Shown: positions 8,684-19,237, counted from the first letter of the stretch. The stretch: DNA of 57,478 bases from Gilliamella sp. Choc4-2 (GCF_001690355.1 NZ_LZHG01000069.1:1-57478), one strand, 5' to 3'. Translations and numbers: made by a program. The notes: a model not told the origin generated them from the letters alone.

Positions 8684-10834
8684 TTAATTATTAGCATTTT
8701 GCTCTTGTGCAGATTGAATTGCTGTTAAAGCAATCGTGTAGACAATATCATCAACTAATGCACCTCGAGATAAGTCATTAACGGGTTTACGCATACCTTG
8801 TAGCATTGGACCAATTGAAACAAGATCCGCTGAGCGTTGTACTGCTTTATAAGTTGTATTACCGGTATTAAGATCAGGGAAGATAAATACAGTCGCTTTA
8901 CCTGCAACTTGCGAATTTGGTGCTTTCGATTTTGCTACATCAGGCATTACCGCTGCATCATATTGTAATGGACCATCGATCATTAAATCTGGGCGTTTTT
9001 CTTGAGCAATACGAGTTGCTTCTTTAACTTTTTCAACATCAGCACCTTGACCTGAACTACCTGTTGAATAAGAGATCATAGCAACACGTGGCTCAATACC
9101 AAAAGCAATGGCGGTATCAGCTGATTGAATTGCAATTTCTGCCAGTTCTTGTGCCGTTGGATCTGGGTTGATCGCACAGTCACCATAAATATAAACTTGA
9201 TCAGGCATTAACATAAAAAATACCGATGAAACAAGTGAACTACCCGGCGCAGTTTTAATTAGTTGCAATGGTGGACGTATAGTATTAGCAGTTGTATGTA
9301 CAGCACCTGATACTAAGCCATCAACTTCATTAGCTTCAAGCATCATTGTACCAAGTACCACATTATCAGCTAATTGCTCACGAGCAATCACTTCGGTCAT
9401 ACCTTTGTTTTTACGTAATTCAACTAGACGAGGAACATATTTTTCACGGATATTTTCAGGATCGACAATTTCAACACCAGAGCCTAAAGTTACACCTTGT
9501 GAAGCAGCTACTTTACGTACTTCATCAGGATTACCAATTAGTACACATTTTGCAATGTTACGTTCAGCACAAATTGCTGCTGCTTTAACTGTTCTTGGTT
9601 CGTCACCTTCTGGTAATACCACTACTTTTTTCGCATTACGTGCAAGTTCAGTTAATTGATAACGGAATGCAGGAGGAGACAAGCGACGAGCAGAAGCTAC
9701 AACTTCATTTAATGATTTCACCCAATTAATATCAATATGATCAGCGACATAATTTTGGGTATTTTCCATACGCTCTTTATCATCAACAGGAATTTCTAAA
9801 TTGAATTGCTGTAAATTAATAGAAGTTTGGAAAGTATTTGTTTGCACGGTAAATACCGGTAAGCCTGTATCAAAAGCTGGTTGACATAATTTTGCGATTT
9901 TTTCATCGATTTCATAGCCACCAGTTAAAAGCACACCACCAATTGCCATACCATTCATGGCTGCTAAACTGATAGTCACTAATACATCAGCACGATCAGC
10001 AGACGTCACTAATAATGCATTTGGTTGAAGATGACTAATGATATTTGGCACACTACGAGAACAGAAAGATATATGTTTGATGCGGCGGTTTTTTATGTCA
10101 CCTTCATTAATAATTTTTGCACCAAAATGTTTTGCAATGTCAATAGAACGGCAAGCACTTAAATCCATATTCCAAGGAATACACCCCAGAACTGGCAATG
10201 GACTATGTTTATTTAAATCCTCGATAGTGATTTTTTTATCATCGAATTTAGGGGTATGATAAATTTCGGCAACATCCGGGCGAGCAAGGTTTTGTTCTTC
10301 AACTGGGGCGTTAACTTTGTTTACAATCATACCCACAATTTTTTCATTTTTGATACCACCAAAGTTAGAACGTGCAATTTCAATACGATCTTTGAGTTGT
10401 TCTGGTGTATCTTTCCCCATGTTAACAACAAAAATAATTTCAGCACCCAGTGTTTTAGCAATGTTATTATTGAGTTCATTTGCAAAAGGGTAATCCGAAG
10501 TTGGCACAATACCTTCAACTAAAACAACATCTGCACCTTTGGTGTTTTCAGCATACAGCGCCACGATTTCTTCCATTAATACGTCTTGTTGATTTAGCCC
10601 TAATAGGTTTTCAACATGGCTCATTTTTAGTGGTTTAAGCGTTGGAATTGATGTGTTATTGCTCACTAAGGTTGTTGTGTTGTCTGGTGCATCCCCTCCG
10701 GCTCTTGGTTGTGCAACTGGCTTAAATACATTTAAGTTTATACCTTGACGCTCCATAGCTCGAATAACACCAAGACTCACACCTGTTAACCCCACATTGG
10801 TACCAGTTGGAATGAGCATAATTGTACGAGACAT
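8684..10834 (-). CDS. pta: Phosphate acetyltransferase
   Basis: Pta interconverts acetyl-CoA and acetyl phosphate; with AckA it forms the acetate overflow pathway and sets the acetyl phosphate pool. The 716-residue protein is the long three-domain type (E. coli 714). It has an N-terminal P-loop-like domain ('[20 protein letters not shown]'), a central DRTGG-type domain, and a C-terminal catalytic domain from about residue 390. That last domain starts with '[20 protein letters not shown]' and carries '[19 protein letters not shown]'. AGAGGAAA precedes the ATG. It lies 66 bp downstream of ackA, with a terminator hairpin in the gap. Confidence 0.97.
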   Translation of the reverse strand: MSRTIMLIPTGTNVGLTGVSLGVIRAMERQGINLNVFKPVAQPRAGGDAPDNTTTLVSNNTSIPTLKPLKMSHVENLLGLNQQDVLMEEIVALYAENTKGADVVLVEGIVPTSDYPFANELNNNIAKTLGAEIIFVVNMGKDTPEQLKDRIEIARSNFGGIKNEKIVGMIVNKVNAPVEEQNLARPDVAEIYHTPKFDDKKITIEDLNKHSPLPVLGCIPWNMDLSACRSIDIAKHFGAKIINEGDIKNRRIKHISFCSRSVPNIISHLQPNALLVTSADRADVLVTISLAAMNGMAIGGVLLTGGYEIDEKIAKLCQPAFDTGLPVFTVQTNTFQTSINLQQFNLEIPVDDKERMENTQNYVADHIDINWVKSLNEVVASARRLSPPAFRYQLTELARNAKKVVVLPEGDEPRTVKAAAICAERNIAKCVLIGNPDEVRKVAASQGVTLGSGVEIVDPENIREKYVPRLVELRKNKGMTEVIAREQLADNVVLGTMMLEANEVDGLVSGAVHTTANTIRPPLQLIKTAPGSSLVSSVFFMLMPDQVYIYGDCAINPDPTAQELAEIAIQSADTAIAFGIEPRVAMISYSTGSSGQGADVEKVKEATRIAQEKRPDLMIDGPLQYDAAVMPDVAKSKAPNSQVAGKATVFIFPDLNTGNTTYKAVQRSADLVSIGPMLQGMRKPVNDLSRGALVDDIVYTIALTAIQSAQEQNANN

Positions 10835-10860
10835 AATTAATTTCCTCTTAATTCTTTATT

Positions 10861-10890
10861 AAATAAAAACAAACCGCCATTAGGCGGTTT
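10861..10890 (-). terminator. Terminator between ackA and pta
   Basis: On the minus strand AAACCGCC-taat-GGCGGTTT (10890 to 10871) is followed by GTTTTTATTT. The 8-bp GC-containing stem and T-rich tail make a convincing intrinsic terminator inside the ackA-pta unit. Pta is probably transcribed by read-through or from a promoter within ackA. Confidence 0.75.
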
Positions 10891-10900
10891 TAATTGTTTT

Positions 10901-12106
10901 TTAAGCAGTTAAGCGTGCAGCATCTTGAGCAATAACGAGTTCTTCATTGGTAGGAATCACCATTGCAATTGCTGAGCCATCTTTAGTAATTGTTCCACCT
11001 TGACCGAAACGTGCAGCAAGGTTACGTTCTTGATCAAGTTCAAAACCAAGAATACTTAATTTTTGTAATGCCATACGACGAACTTCTTCAGAGTTTTCAC
11101 CAATACCACCGGTAAAGATAATGGCATCTAAACGTCCATCTAATAACATTGCATAACCACCGATATATTTCACTAAACGATGAACAAAAACATCTAACGC
11201 ATTTTTAGCATTTTCATCTGTTTCATAATTATCAGTGACATAACGGCAATCGCTGCTTACCCCTGTTAAACCTAATAAACCCGATTTTTTATTTAAAAGA
11301 TTATTAATATCACCAACAGACATTTTTAAATTGTCATGTAAGAAGAACATAATAGCAGGATCGATATCACCACTACGTGTTCCCATCACTAAACCTTCAA
11401 GTGGCGTTAATCCCATTGAAGTTTCAACACATTCACCATTTTTAACAGCTGTAATTGATGCACCATTACCTAAATGACAAGTAATAACATTAGTTTCTTC
11501 AACTGGTTTATTTAATAATCTTGCAGCTTCACGGCTAACGTAATAATGGCTAGTGCCATGTGCACCATAACGACGAATACCATGTTTTGTGTATAATTCG
11601 TTTGGAATAGCATATAAATAAGCTTCTTTTGGCATTGTTGTATGGAATGCAGTATCAAAAACAGCAACATTTTTAGTTTTTAAATGTGGAAATGCAGCAA
11701 ACGCTTCACGAATACCAATTAAATGCGCTGGGTTATGTAAAGGTGCGAATGCTGCTGCATCTTCAATACCTTTTAATACTGAATCATCAATTACAACTGA
11801 TTGAGTGTATTTTTCGCCACCATGAACAATTCGGTGTCCAATAGACTTAATACTATCTAATAATTCTGGTTTTTGTGGGAAGATACTATCAACAATAAAT
11901 TTAATTGCTTCACTATGTGCAGCGCCTGCACCTAAAGATGCTTCACCTTTAACACCGTCAAGTTTCCACTTAATACGTGCATCAGGAAGGTTAAAACATT
12001 CGGCTAATCCAGAAAGAAATTCATCACCGTTTTCAGGGTTTATAATGGCAAATTTTAATGATGAGCTTCCGCAATTAAGAACAAGAGCGTTATTACTTGA
12101 TGACAT
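10901..12106 (-). CDS. ackA: Acetate kinase
   Basis: AckA makes acetate and ATP from acetyl phosphate and ADP. I place the start at 12106 ('[20 protein letters not shown]') because TAGGAAT precedes it and the resulting 401 residues match E. coli (400). The in-frame ATG 39 bp upstream would add a peptide that relatives lack. ASKHA-fold signatures are visible: '[10 protein letters not shown]' (phosphate 1), '[10 protein letters not shown]', '[11 protein letters not shown]', '[12 protein letters not shown]', and '[11 protein letters not shown]' (adenosine). It is the first gene of an ackA-pta unit and is divergent from yfbV, as in E. coli. Confidence 0.96.
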   Translation of the reverse strand: MSSSNNALVLNCGSSSLKFAIINPENGDEFLSGLAECFNLPDARIKWKLDGVKGEASLGAGAAHSEAIKFIVDSIFPQKPELLDSIKSIGHRIVHGGEKYTQSVVIDDSVLKGIEDAAAFAPLHNPAHLIGIREAFAAFPHLKTKNVAVFDTAFHTTMPKEAYLYAIPNELYTKHGIRRYGAHGTSHYYVSREAARLLNKPVEETNVITCHLGNGASITAVKNGECVETSMGLTPLEGLVMGTRSGDIDPAIMFFLHDNLKMSVGDINNLLNKKSGLLGLTGVSSDCRYVTDNYETDENAKNALDVFVHRLVKYIGGYAMLLDGRLDAIIFTGGIGENSEEVRRMALQKLSILGFELDQERNLAARFGQGGTITKDGSAIAMVIPTNEELVIAQDAARLTA

Positions 12107-12300
12107 AGTAATTCCTATAATTTGAATAAAAAAGATATATACCAATCAAAATTGGTAACTCAACACATGATTTAAATCGATGTGATTACACGAAGGTGAC
12201 TTCTGATATCTTATATTTTAAGATAAAATAAAAAGAGTCTCCAATTTGGATGGCGTTATTTTAAGACAATAACAAGTGAATGTCGAGGAATCCCCTACAT

Positions 12301-12756
12301 ATGAATTTAGTTAATACTTTTAAGCTTGGACAACGGTATATGCAGCTTTGCCCTAAAGATAAAGAGCTCATTTATTCGTTTCCGGAATTAAAAATCATTA
12401 ACTACATAAAAACCGCAAAAAAATATTTACCACCTATTATTATTGGTTTATTAGTATGGCAATACTATTTACCTGCACAATTAGCTGTTACAGTAATTAC
12501 AATATTATTTTCCATAAGCCTACCCTTGCAAGGTATTTTTTGGCTTGGTAAACGTGCACATTCGCCTTTACCACTTAATTTAGTCGATTGCTATAATCGT
12601 ATTGAACTAAAACTTATTGAAAGAAAGATATTAGTTAAGAATAAAAATACTGCTGATAAACTAACTTTTGAAGCATTTATGAAACTCATTAATCTATCCA
12701 AAATTCATTTGGGAAGTTATTTTGGTGAAGATGACAATACATCACTTAATTCATAA
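12301..12756 (+). CDS. yfbV: UPF0208 (DUF412) inner membrane protein YfbV
   Basis: I place the start at 12301, where GAGGAA stands nine bases upstream; this gives 151 residues, the length of E. coli YfbV. An in-frame ATG at 12280 has no ribosome binding site. Family features are 'FKLGQRYMQL', two membrane segments ('YLPPIIIGLLVWQYYLPAQL' region and 'AVTVITILFSISLPLQGIFW') and 'LGKRAHSPLP'. E. coli YfbV has been linked to chromosome macrodomain insulation near the terminus. The gene is divergent from ackA, as in enterobacteria, and is followed 11 bp later by priC. Confidence 0.9.
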   Translation: MNLVNTFKLGQRYMQLCPKDKELIYSFPELKIINYIKTAKKYLPPIIIGLLVWQYYLPAQLAVTVITILFSISLPLQGIFWLGKRAHSPLPLNLVDCYNRIELKLIERKILVKNKNTADKLTFEAFMKLINLSKIHLGSYFGEDDNTSLNS

Positions 12757-12767
12757 GATTAAAAATA

Positions 12768-13274
12768 ATGCCAAATTTATTAAATCGACTTAAAACACAA
12801 ATTGATATGCTTGAACAACAAATTACTTTATCAGAACAAAAGCAATATCAAGAACATTATTTTGATGAGCATTTATTTCATACGAGTAAAATAGTTACTG
12901 ATAATGCGTTCTATCTTGAAAAAATTAAGCAAACTTATCTATCTTTAGTTCATCATGTAATGTCACAAAAAATTGAGCAGATTACTTTTTTATCCGAAAC
13001 ATTAGTTAATCAAATTACTGCTTTAACCCGTGAATTAGCAACTCATCAATTGCGTAAAAAAGAACAAGATTCCTTTATAAAAGAAACACTTTATGAAAAA
13101 CATTCACGTCATTTAGATTATTTACGACGATTACAAGAAATGAAATTTGAATTGGAACTTTCTCCTGAATTTACCGATCCTGTTAAAATTGCTTCACTTG
13201 ATAACCGAATTTACCGTTGTGAGCAAGCAATAAGAAAAATTGAATTAGAAATAGAAAGTGATATTAGTATTTAG
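12768..13274 (+). CDS. priC: Primosomal replication protein N'' (PriC)
   Basis: PriC helps reload DnaB at stalled forks in a PriA-independent or PriA/Rep-dependent pathway. The 168-residue protein (E. coli 175) is almost entirely helical, with coiled-coil-like heptads. It keeps the family landmarks: 'FDEHLFHT' near residue 33, 'LRRLQEMKFELE' near 123, and the C-terminal 'LDNRIYRCEQAIRKIELEIE'. It starts 11 bp after yfbV and is probably co-transcribed with it. In E. coli priC lies near apt-dnaX, so this position differs. Confidence 0.8.
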   Translation: MPNLLNRLKTQIDMLEQQITLSEQKQYQEHYFDEHLFHTSKIVTDNAFYLEKIKQTYLSLVHHVMSQKIEQITFLSETLVNQITALTRELATHQLRKKEQDSFIKETLYEKHSRHLDYLRRLQEMKFELELSPEFTDPVKIASLDNRIYRCEQAIRKIELEIESDISI

Positions 13275-13671
13275 CTTTTTAAAATATTACGGTCTAAATC
13301 TGTTTTTGAATGTGACTAATCAAAAATGCAAATGTTGTATATTTATAATTTTCTTTCACTTTTGATGGTTCCTTTTTAAATATTTAAAACATATTTTATA
13401 TATTTATCGAAGGCAATGATGTTTTTGAATTAATATAGCATTTTAATCTATTTAAGCCAGTTAATCTCGTAATAAGACATTAATCTGTAAAATTCACGGC
13501 TACTTTTTTTCATTTATTTTTTGGTATTTAAAAAATTAATTTTTATCTCTTAAATGAATATTATAAGTATTAGTTAGTATCATCTTTTTGGGTTATATTT
13601 ATAATGTTAGTATTATTAGCTATCATAACTCTGTGCTACCCTATTTAAAGCCACTTATTAAGGATTCTTTT
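13275..13671. other. AT-rich intergenic stretch upstream of cysK
   Basis: No gene is seen. It should hold the cysK promoter; no clear operator was identified. Confidence 0.4.
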
Positions 13672-14637
13672 ATGAGTATAATATTTGATGATAACTCACA
13701 AACTATCGGCCATACTCCACTTGTTCGCTTAAAACATTTTGGTCGTGGTAATATCTTAGCTAAAATTGAATCGCGTAATCCAAGTTTTAGTGTGAAATGT
13801 CGTATTGCATCAAACATGATTTGGGACGCCGAAAAACGTGGTTTGTTAACATCAAATGTCAAATTAATCGAGCCAACAAGCGGCAATACAGGTATTGCGC
13901 TTGCGGCCGTTGCCGCAGCTCGAGGTTATAAATTAACTTTAGCTATGCCAGAAAGTATGAGTATAGAACGTAGAAAACTCCTTAAAGCACTTGGCGCTAA
14001 CCTTGTATTAACCGAAGCAGCAAAGGGCATGAAAGGTGCTATTGAAAAAGCCGAAGAAATTGTTGCAAGCAATCCTAAAAAAAACATCATGCTGCAACAA
14101 TTTAGTAATCCAGCCAATCCTGAAATACACGAAAAAACAACCGGTCCGGAAATATGGCAAGACACCGATGGTCAAATCGATATTTTTATCGCAGGCGTAG
14201 GAACGGGCGGCACATTTACTGGCGTTACACGTTATATTAAAAATGTGCAGGGTAAGGCTATAACTGCAGTTGCTGTTGAGCCAACCAATTCACCAGTAAT
14301 TACCCAAGCGCTAACAGGCAAGCCGATTAAACCAGGTCCGCATAAGATTCAAGGTATTGGAGCTGGTTTTATTCCTGCAAATCTTGATTTAAGTTTAATT
14401 GATCGGGTTGAAAGGATATCGGACGAAGAGGCTATCGAAACAGCTCGTGAATTAATGGAAAAAGAAGGCATATTAGCAGGAATCTCGTCTGGTGCAGCCG
14501 TTTTTGCAGCCCATCGCTTAGCAAAATTACCCGAAAATGCTAATAAAATGATTGTAGTTATTTTACCATCTTCTGGTGAACGTTATTTAAGTACTGATTT
14601 ATTTAGTAGGGTTTTTACAGGAAAGGAATTAGATTAA
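13672..14637 (+). CDS. cysK: Cysteine synthase A (O-acetylserine sulfhydrylase)
   Basis: CysK uses pyridoxal phosphate to make cysteine from O-acetylserine and sulfide. The start at 13672 has AAGGA eight bases upstream and gives 321 residues, as in E. coli; an upstream in-frame ATG at 13588 would add 28 residues not found in the family. The cofactor lysine is Lys42 in '[20 protein letters not shown]'. The asparagine loop '[11 protein letters not shown]', the '[10 protein letters not shown]' phosphate-binding loop and 'SSGAAV' are all present. 'SFSVKCR' identifies CysK rather than CysM. In E. coli cysK lies next to cysZ; here cysZ is about 26 kb away. Confidence 0.96.
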   Translation: MSIIFDDNSQTIGHTPLVRLKHFGRGNILAKIESRNPSFSVKCRIASNMIWDAEKRGLLTSNVKLIEPTSGNTGIALAAVAAARGYKLTLAMPESMSIERRKLLKALGANLVLTEAAKGMKGAIEKAEEIVASNPKKNIMLQQFSNPANPEIHEKTTGPEIWQDTDGQIDIFIAGVGTGGTFTGVTRYIKNVQGKAITAVAVEPTNSPVITQALTGKPIKPGPHKIQGIGAGFIPANLDLSLIDRVERISDEEAIETARELMEKEGILAGISSGAAVFAAHRLAKLPENANKMIVVILPSSGERYLSTDLFSRVFTGKELD

Positions 14638-14652
14638 CTCTAATTTGAGAGC

Positions 14653-14690
14653 AAAAAGCGTAATAACATAATCATTACGCTTTTTATATT
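14653..14690. terminator. Bidirectional terminator between cysK and ruvB
   Basis: Perfect 12-bp arms AAAAAGCGTAAT (14653-14664) and ATTACGCTTTTT (14674-14685) enclose a 9-base loop. The T-run at the plus end and the A-run at the other end serve both convergent genes. Confidence 0.85.
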
Positions 14691-14709
14691 TATGTGTTCT
14701 TATTTATAA

Positions 14710-15714
14710 TTAATTGTCTTGAATAATCCCAAAATGACGGTAGGCATGTGGCGTTGCAATTCTACCTCGAGGGGTTCTTTGAATATAACCTTGTTGAATT
14801 AAAAATGGTTCAAGCACGTCTTCTATTGTTTCACGTTCTTCACCAATAGCTGCAGCAATATTATCTAAACCAACAGGACCACCCATAAATTTTTCAATAA
14901 TTGCAAGTAATAATTTGCGATCCATGTAGTCAAAACCTTCATTATCAACATCAAGCATATCAAGTGCTAGCATTGCTATTTTCTCATCAATGATTCCCTT
15001 TGATTTAACATCCGCATAATCTCTTACTCGACGTAATAAGCGATTGGCAATTCGAGGGGTTCCTCGTGAACGTTTAGCAATTAAATGTGCGCCTTTATCT
15101 GATAAATCCATACCTAAAAATTTAGCGCTACGGCTCACAATATATTCCAAATCTTCAACTCGATAAAATTCAAGACGTTGCACAATACCAAAACGATCCC
15201 TAAGTGGCGAGGTTAGTGAACCTGCTCTTGTTGTAGCTCCAATTAACGTAAACGGTGGAAGATCTATTTTAATCGAACGTGCAGCTGGCCCCTCGCCAAT
15301 CATAATATCTAATTGATAATCTTCCATAGCTGGATATAAAATTTCTTCTACAACTGGGGAAAGTCGGTGAATCTCATCAATAAAAAGCACATCATTTGGT
15401 TCGAGATTTGTTAACATAGCAGCTAAATCACCGGCTTTTTCAAGTACAGGGCCTGAAGTAGTGCGTAAATTAACGTTCATTTCGTTGGCAACTATATTAG
15501 CTAAAGTGGTTTTACCCAATCCTGGAGGTCCAAAAATTAATACATGGTCAAGTGCATCTTTACGTTGTTTTGCTGCTTGAATGAAGATTTTCATTTGCTC
15601 TCGCACTTGAGGTTGGCCAATATATTCATCCAAATATTTAGGACGAATCGCACGATCTAGCGATTCTTCTTCTTTTTGAACTTGTGGTGCAATCAAACGA
15701 TCCGCTTCAATCAT
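14710..15714 (-). CDS. ruvB: Holliday junction branch migration ATPase RuvB
   Basis: RuvB is the hexameric AAA+ motor that drives branch migration together with RuvA. The protein has 334 residues (E. coli 336). Walker A is 'GPPGLGKT' (62-69), Walker B 'FIDEIHRL', sensor/arginine region '[20 protein letters not shown]'. The C-terminal winged helix follows ('[17 protein letters not shown]'). It starts 14 bp after ruvA, so the two form an operon. Confidence 0.97.
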   Translation of the reverse strand: MIEADRLIAPQVQKEEESLDRAIRPKYLDEYIGQPQVREQMKIFIQAAKQRKDALDHVLIFGPPGLGKTTLANIVANEMNVNLRTTSGPVLEKAGDLAAMLTNLEPNDVLFIDEIHRLSPVVEEILYPAMEDYQLDIMIGEGPAARSIKIDLPPFTLIGATTRAGSLTSPLRDRFGIVQRLEFYRVEDLEYIVSRSAKFLGMDLSDKGAHLIAKRSRGTPRIANRLLRRVRDYADVKSKGIIDEKIAMLALDMLDVDNEGFDYMDRKLLLAIIEKFMGGPVGLDNIAAAIGEERETIEDVLEPFLIQQGYIQRTPRGRIATPHAYRHFGIIQDN

Positions 15715-15728
15715 ACTTAATCCTTATT

Positions 15729-16337
15729 TTATAACGCCGATTTTAATGCTTCACGAATGAGTGTTTCACAATCCATATCATGACTGATGACTTTACTAAT
15801 GATACGGCTAGCTTCTTGTGGCTTATAACCTAATGCGATTAATGCCGAAATTGCTTCACTTTCAATTTGGTTGGATGATTTTTTGTGTTCGCCTGTCTCA
15901 ATGATCATATTAGTGGCAGATAACTCTTCACCTAAACGTTTGACCCGATCTTTCATCTCAACAATTAATCGTTCTGCGGTTTTTGTACCAACCCCAGGTA
16001 ATTTAACGAGTGTTTTTATTTCACTTTGTTCTACGGCATTAATAAATTGTTGAGCAGACATTCCTGATAAAATAGCTAAAGCTAATTTGGGACCAACACC
16101 ATTCACTTTTATCAATTCACGAAACAATTCACGTTCTTGTTCATGATTAAAACCATATAATAGCTGTGCATCTTCACGAACAATAAAATGAGTTAATACC
16201 ATTACTTCTTGACCATTATTAGGTAACTCATAAAAACAAGTCATAGGCATAAAAACATTATAACCTACTCCTCCGACTTCAATCAGTACTTTAGGGGGTT
16301 GCTTTTCTATAATTGTTCCGCGTAAACGACCTATCAC
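15729..16337 (-). CDS. ruvA: Holliday junction DNA-binding protein RuvA
   Basis: RuvA binds the four-way junction as a tetramer and loads RuvB. All three domains are visible in 202 residues (E. coli 203). An OB-fold runs from '[20 protein letters not shown]'. Two helix-hairpin-helix motifs follow ('[18 protein letters not shown]' and '[19 protein letters not shown]'). The C-terminal RuvB-binding domain is '[20 protein letters not shown]'. It is the first gene of ruvAB. The usual upstream partner ruvC is absent; the next 419 bp are non-coding. Confidence 0.97.
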   Translation of the reverse strand: MIGRLRGTIIEKQPPKVLIEVGGVGYNVFMPMTCFYELPNNGQEVMVLTHFIVREDAQLLYGFNHEQERELFRELIKVNGVGPKLALAILSGMSAQQFINAVEQSEIKTLVKLPGVGTKTAERLIVEMKDRVKRLGEELSATNMIIETGEHKKSSNQIESEAISALIALGYKPQEASRIISKVISHDMDCETLIREALKSAL

Positions 16338-16756
16338 AATGTATCCTCAGTACAATTTATGTTGCTTTCAAAAATCGCCAATAATAATTTAAATTCAAAT
16401 GTCATTATGACATAGCAGCATAAAAGTTGAATTTTTGATGATGCTAATTGACAATTTACATTAAAACTAATATTAGTTAGTTTACCTGATAGAATAAAAA
16501 TAATAAAGAAAAACTGTATAAATAGACAGTCAAAATGTTGAGCTAAAATTGAGATCTATGATTTATGTAATATATTCAAAAAAGTGGAATGTTATTACTT
16601 ACAATAAGGAAAAGTAGTAAATGATTTTATTTTTATTGGGAAATAACCTTGAATTAATAAGCGAAAATTAAGCTCTTTTGAATTTCCGCTCTTTTTCAAT
16701 TAATAATAGAGTCGACGCCCTATTTAAAACATTAACATATTTTAAATAATTGATAA
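16338..16756. other. Intergenic stretch between ybaB and ruvA with one hairpin
   Basis: There is no coding sequence; ruvC and recR, which could be expected nearby from enterobacterial gene order, are not here even as relics. A 10-bp stem (16660-16669 AGCGAAAATT with 16681-16690 AATTTCCGCT, one G-U) encloses an 11-base loop. It lies just beyond the ybaB stop and may end the dnaX-ybaB transcript, although its T-run (CTTTTT) faces the plus direction. Confidence 0.4.
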
Positions 16757-17095
16757 TTAAAATGGCATTTTAAAACCTGGTGGTAATTGCATTCCACCAG
16801 TTACTTGTGCCATTTTTTCTTTTTGTGATTCGTCTAAACGGCGAGTAGCATCATTAAAGGCTGCTGCAATAAGATCTTCTAACATTTCTTTATCATCTTC
16901 GGAAACTAAAGAAGGATCAATTTCAACACGTTTACAGTTATGAGCCCCATTTATAGTAACTTTAACTAAACCTGCACCTGATTCGCCAGTAACTTCTAAT
17001 TTAGCAATTTCTTCTTGAGCTTGTTGCATTTTTGCTTGCATTTGTTGAGCTTGTTTCATTAAATTGCCCAAACCACCTTTACCACCTGAAAACAT
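16757..17095 (-). CDS. ybaB: YbaB/EbfC nucleoid-associated protein
   Basis: This small DNA-binding protein forms a dimer that binds DNA with little sequence preference. The 112 residues (E. coli 109) show the family pattern: a helical, Gln/Met-rich N-terminus ('[20 protein letters not shown]'), the '[20 protein letters not shown]' strand region, and the C-terminal '[13 protein letters not shown]'. GAGGAAG precedes the ATG. It lies 36 bp after dnaX, the enterobacterial order, but recR does not follow. Confidence 0.93.
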   Translation of the reverse strand: MFSGGKGGLGNLMKQAQQMQAKMQQAQEEIAKLEVTGESGAGLVKVTINGAHNCKRVEIDPSLVSEDDKEMLEDLIAAAFNDATRRLDESQKEKMAQVTGGMQLPPGFKMPF

Positions 17096-17131
17096 AATTC
17101 TTCCTCATTATTAAATATATTTAGCCCATAA

Positions 17132-19237
17132 TTATACAGGACGAATACTAGCTTCATCAATCTTGGCTTCAAAATATTGACAAATCAGTGCTACTTTTGG
17201 ATCGCTATTTATTGTGGCTTTTGCTTGGAATACTTTTTGTTGGTATAAGTCTTCACGCATTTCTAAAGGGGTTTTATTCGTTTGGTTATCATCTATAATA
17301 ATTTTCACATTTAATGTACATTGTCGATACTTGGCTAATGCTTTTTCAACTTTAGCAACATTATTTACTGAATTAATTAGGTGTTTTACAGATGATCGCG
17401 TATGTAAAACAATATTATTACTATCTATTTGCTCAATAAATGAGTTAATGACGATCTGCTTAATTAATGGTGGTAAGTCTAACTGCTCAATTTCAGCGCA
17501 CCATGCATCTTTTTTTGCCATTTCATCAATTAATTTTTTTAACATTTCAGGGGTTTTATCACCATTTAGCGACTCACGAAATGTTTTAGTATTAATAAGT
17601 AAATCATCTTTAACTTCAACTAAACCACGAGATTGCCATTGATAGTTCTCAGCTGTAATTTCCTCTTCATTATTATGTTGAATATTATCAAGTTTATTGA
17701 CATTATCTATAACTTTTGAGATGCCATTTTTCTGGCTTAGTGATTCGCTTACATTAAGATGTTGTGGTTGTGGTTGTGGTTGAGTTTGCTCAACCGATTC
17801 AGGCTTTTTTGGATTTTGTTCCTCTTTTATCAATTGCATACGCATTTCTAAAATACTTTTAGTTATAGATGAAACATCATCTGGCGCTTGCAGCTCTTGT
17901 TTTTCTTCATTTGAATCAACATTCAGCACATTTTTTTGTTTTGCTTGATGCTGTTGTTTGTCAGTTGTACCGGACTCCATTGGTTGAGGTACTTGATAAA
18001 GCAATTCATCCTTTATTGTAGACGAACCAATATTAACTTTAACTGGTTGTTTTATTGGTGTTGCGACATTTGTTTTTGCTGTATGCAATTGTTTTTGTGG
18101 TTGTGCATCTTTTGTTACTGAGGAAGAGGTTGGCATCTCAACTAAATCAACCGCCTTTGGTATAAAAGCCAAAGCTCGAAGAAAGCTCATTTCAACACCA
18201 ATTTTCTTATCTGGTGCAAAAGCTAGTTCTTTTCTTCCCATTAGCAAAATTTGATAAAACAATTGAACATCATTTGGCGCCATATATTGTGCTAGATAAC
18301 GAATACGTTCTTCGTTATCAGTATAGTCACCTAAAGCAGTTGGTACTACTTGTAATAATGCTATTTGATGTAATAATGTAATAGTCTCTGCTAATAAATT
18401 ATCCCAATCTGCACCTTGCCTAGCTGCAGCTTCAATTTGCTGCATTAATGCATTACCATCACTTTGATAAAGCGCCTCAACTATCGAAAACGGTATAGAT
18501 TTATCTAGTGTACCTAACATAACGGTAACTGATATTACATCAACTTTGCCATTTCCTAGGGCGATGGCTTGATCTGTCAAACTTAAAGCATCACGCATAC
18601 TTCCATTAGCTGCTTTAGCCAATAAATGCACAGATTTTGGGTCATGTTCAATTTGTTCTAACGTTAGAACATGAGTAAGTTGACGTTCAATAAGTGTAGT
18701 GTCCAATACATTCAGATGTAAGTGTAAACAACGAGACAAAATAGTAATTGGCAATTTTTGCGGATCTGTCGTTGCTAACAAAAACTTAACATGCTCTGGG
18801 GGTTCTTCTAGCGTTTTAAGTAATGCATTGAAGCTGCTACGCGATAGCATATGAACTTCGTCTATTAAATAAACTTTAAAGCGCCCTTTAGTTGGTAAGT
18901 ATTGAATATTATCAAGAATTTCTCGAGTATCCTCAACTTTTGTACGTGAAGCTGCGTCAATTTCGAGTAAATCAACAAATCGCCCTAATTCGATATCGCG
19001 ACAATTATCACAAGTACCACATGGTGTTGCCGTTATACCGCTTTCACAATTTAATCCTTTTGCTAATAAACGAGCAATTGAAGTTTTTCCTACACCTCTG
19101 GTTCCTGAGAACAGATAAGCATGATGAACTCTTCCAAGCGAAAGCGCATTTGAAAGAATTTTTAAAACATGTTGTTGTCCTACCACTTCAGAGAATGATT
19201 TTGGTCGCCATTTGCGAGCTAAAACTTGATAACTCAT
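17132..19237 (-). CDS. dnaX: DNA polymerase III subunits tau and gamma
   Basis: DnaX is the ATPase of the clamp loader; full-length tau also couples the polymerases to the DnaB helicase. I place the start at 'MSYQVLARKWRP' (19237), as in E. coli; a second ATG lies 9 bp upstream. The tau product is 701 residues. Walker A is GTRGVGKT (45-52), and zinc cysteines are 64, 73, 76 and 79. 'LIDEVHMLS' is Walker B, and the SRC sensor reads 'ILSRCLHL'. A Lys/Gln/Pro-rich linker (about 390-540, including PQPQPQPQ) precedes the tau-specific C-terminus. In the linker an A-AAA-AAG heptamer with flanking signals predicts a -1 frameshift to a 479-residue gamma subunit (separate entry). Confidence 0.97.
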   Translation of the reverse strand: MSYQVLARKWRPKSFSEVVGQQHVLKILSNALSLGRVHHAYLFSGTRGVGKTSIARLLAKGLNCESGITATPCGTCDNCRDIELGRFVDLLEIDAASRTKVEDTREILDNIQYLPTKGRFKVYLIDEVHMLSRSSFNALLKTLEEPPEHVKFLLATTDPQKLPITILSRCLHLHLNVLDTTLIERQLTHVLTLEQIEHDPKSVHLLAKAANGSMRDALSLTDQAIALGNGKVDVISVTVMLGTLDKSIPFSIVEALYQSDGNALMQQIEAAARQGADWDNLLAETITLLHQIALLQVVPTALGDYTDNEERIRYLAQYMAPNDVQLFYQILLMGRKELAFAPDKKIGVEMSFLRALAFIPKAVDLVEMPTSSSVTKDAQPQKQLHTAKTNVATPIKQPVKVNIGSSTIKDELLYQVPQPMESGTTDKQQHQAKQKNVLNVDSNEEKQELQAPDDVSSITKSILEMRMQLIKEEQNPKKPESVEQTQPQPQPQHLNVSESLSQKNGISKVIDNVNKLDNIQHNNEEEITAENYQWQSRGLVEVKDDLLINTKTFRESLNGDKTPEMLKKLIDEMAKKDAWCAEIEQLDLPPLIKQIVINSFIEQIDSNNIVLHTRSSVKHLINSVNNVAKVEKALAKYRQCTLNVKIIIDDNQTNKTPLEMREDLYQQKVFQAKATINSDPKVALICQYFEAKIDEASIRPV
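17778..17825 (-). promoter_or_regulatory. Programmed -1 ribosomal frameshift cassette in dnaX (gamma subunit)
   Basis: On the minus strand, in transcription order: a Shine-Dalgarno-like AGAGGA (17825-17820); nine bases; then the slippery heptamer A-AAA-AAG (17810-17804) in the zero frame (CCA AAA AAG). After eight more bases comes a perfect hairpin GGTTGAG-CAAA-CTCAACC (17795-17778). A -1 slip reads GCC then TGA (17801-17799), giving K478, Ala479 and stop. E. coli dnaX uses the same three elements and likewise adds a single residue before stopping. Frame phase was checked against the dnaX stop codon. Confidence 0.88.

Noticed and set aside
9346-10522. Several plus- and minus-strand frames of 60-90 codons within pta
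   Set aside because: They are out-of-frame shadows of a fully conserved Pta sequence.
12107-12145. Upstream ATG (12145) as the start of ackA
   Set aside because: It would add 13 residues absent from AckA proteins; the ATG at 12106 has a ribosome binding site and gives the usual length.
12170-12210. CRP or FNR site between ackA and yfbV (ATGTGATTACACG)
   Set aside because: Only one half-site fits and the second half is absent at the correct spacing.
17750-17800. CAACCA repeat in dnaX as a CRISPR or microsatellite array
   Set aside because: It is a short in-frame Pro-Gln repeat in the linker of tau; there are no spacers or long repeats.
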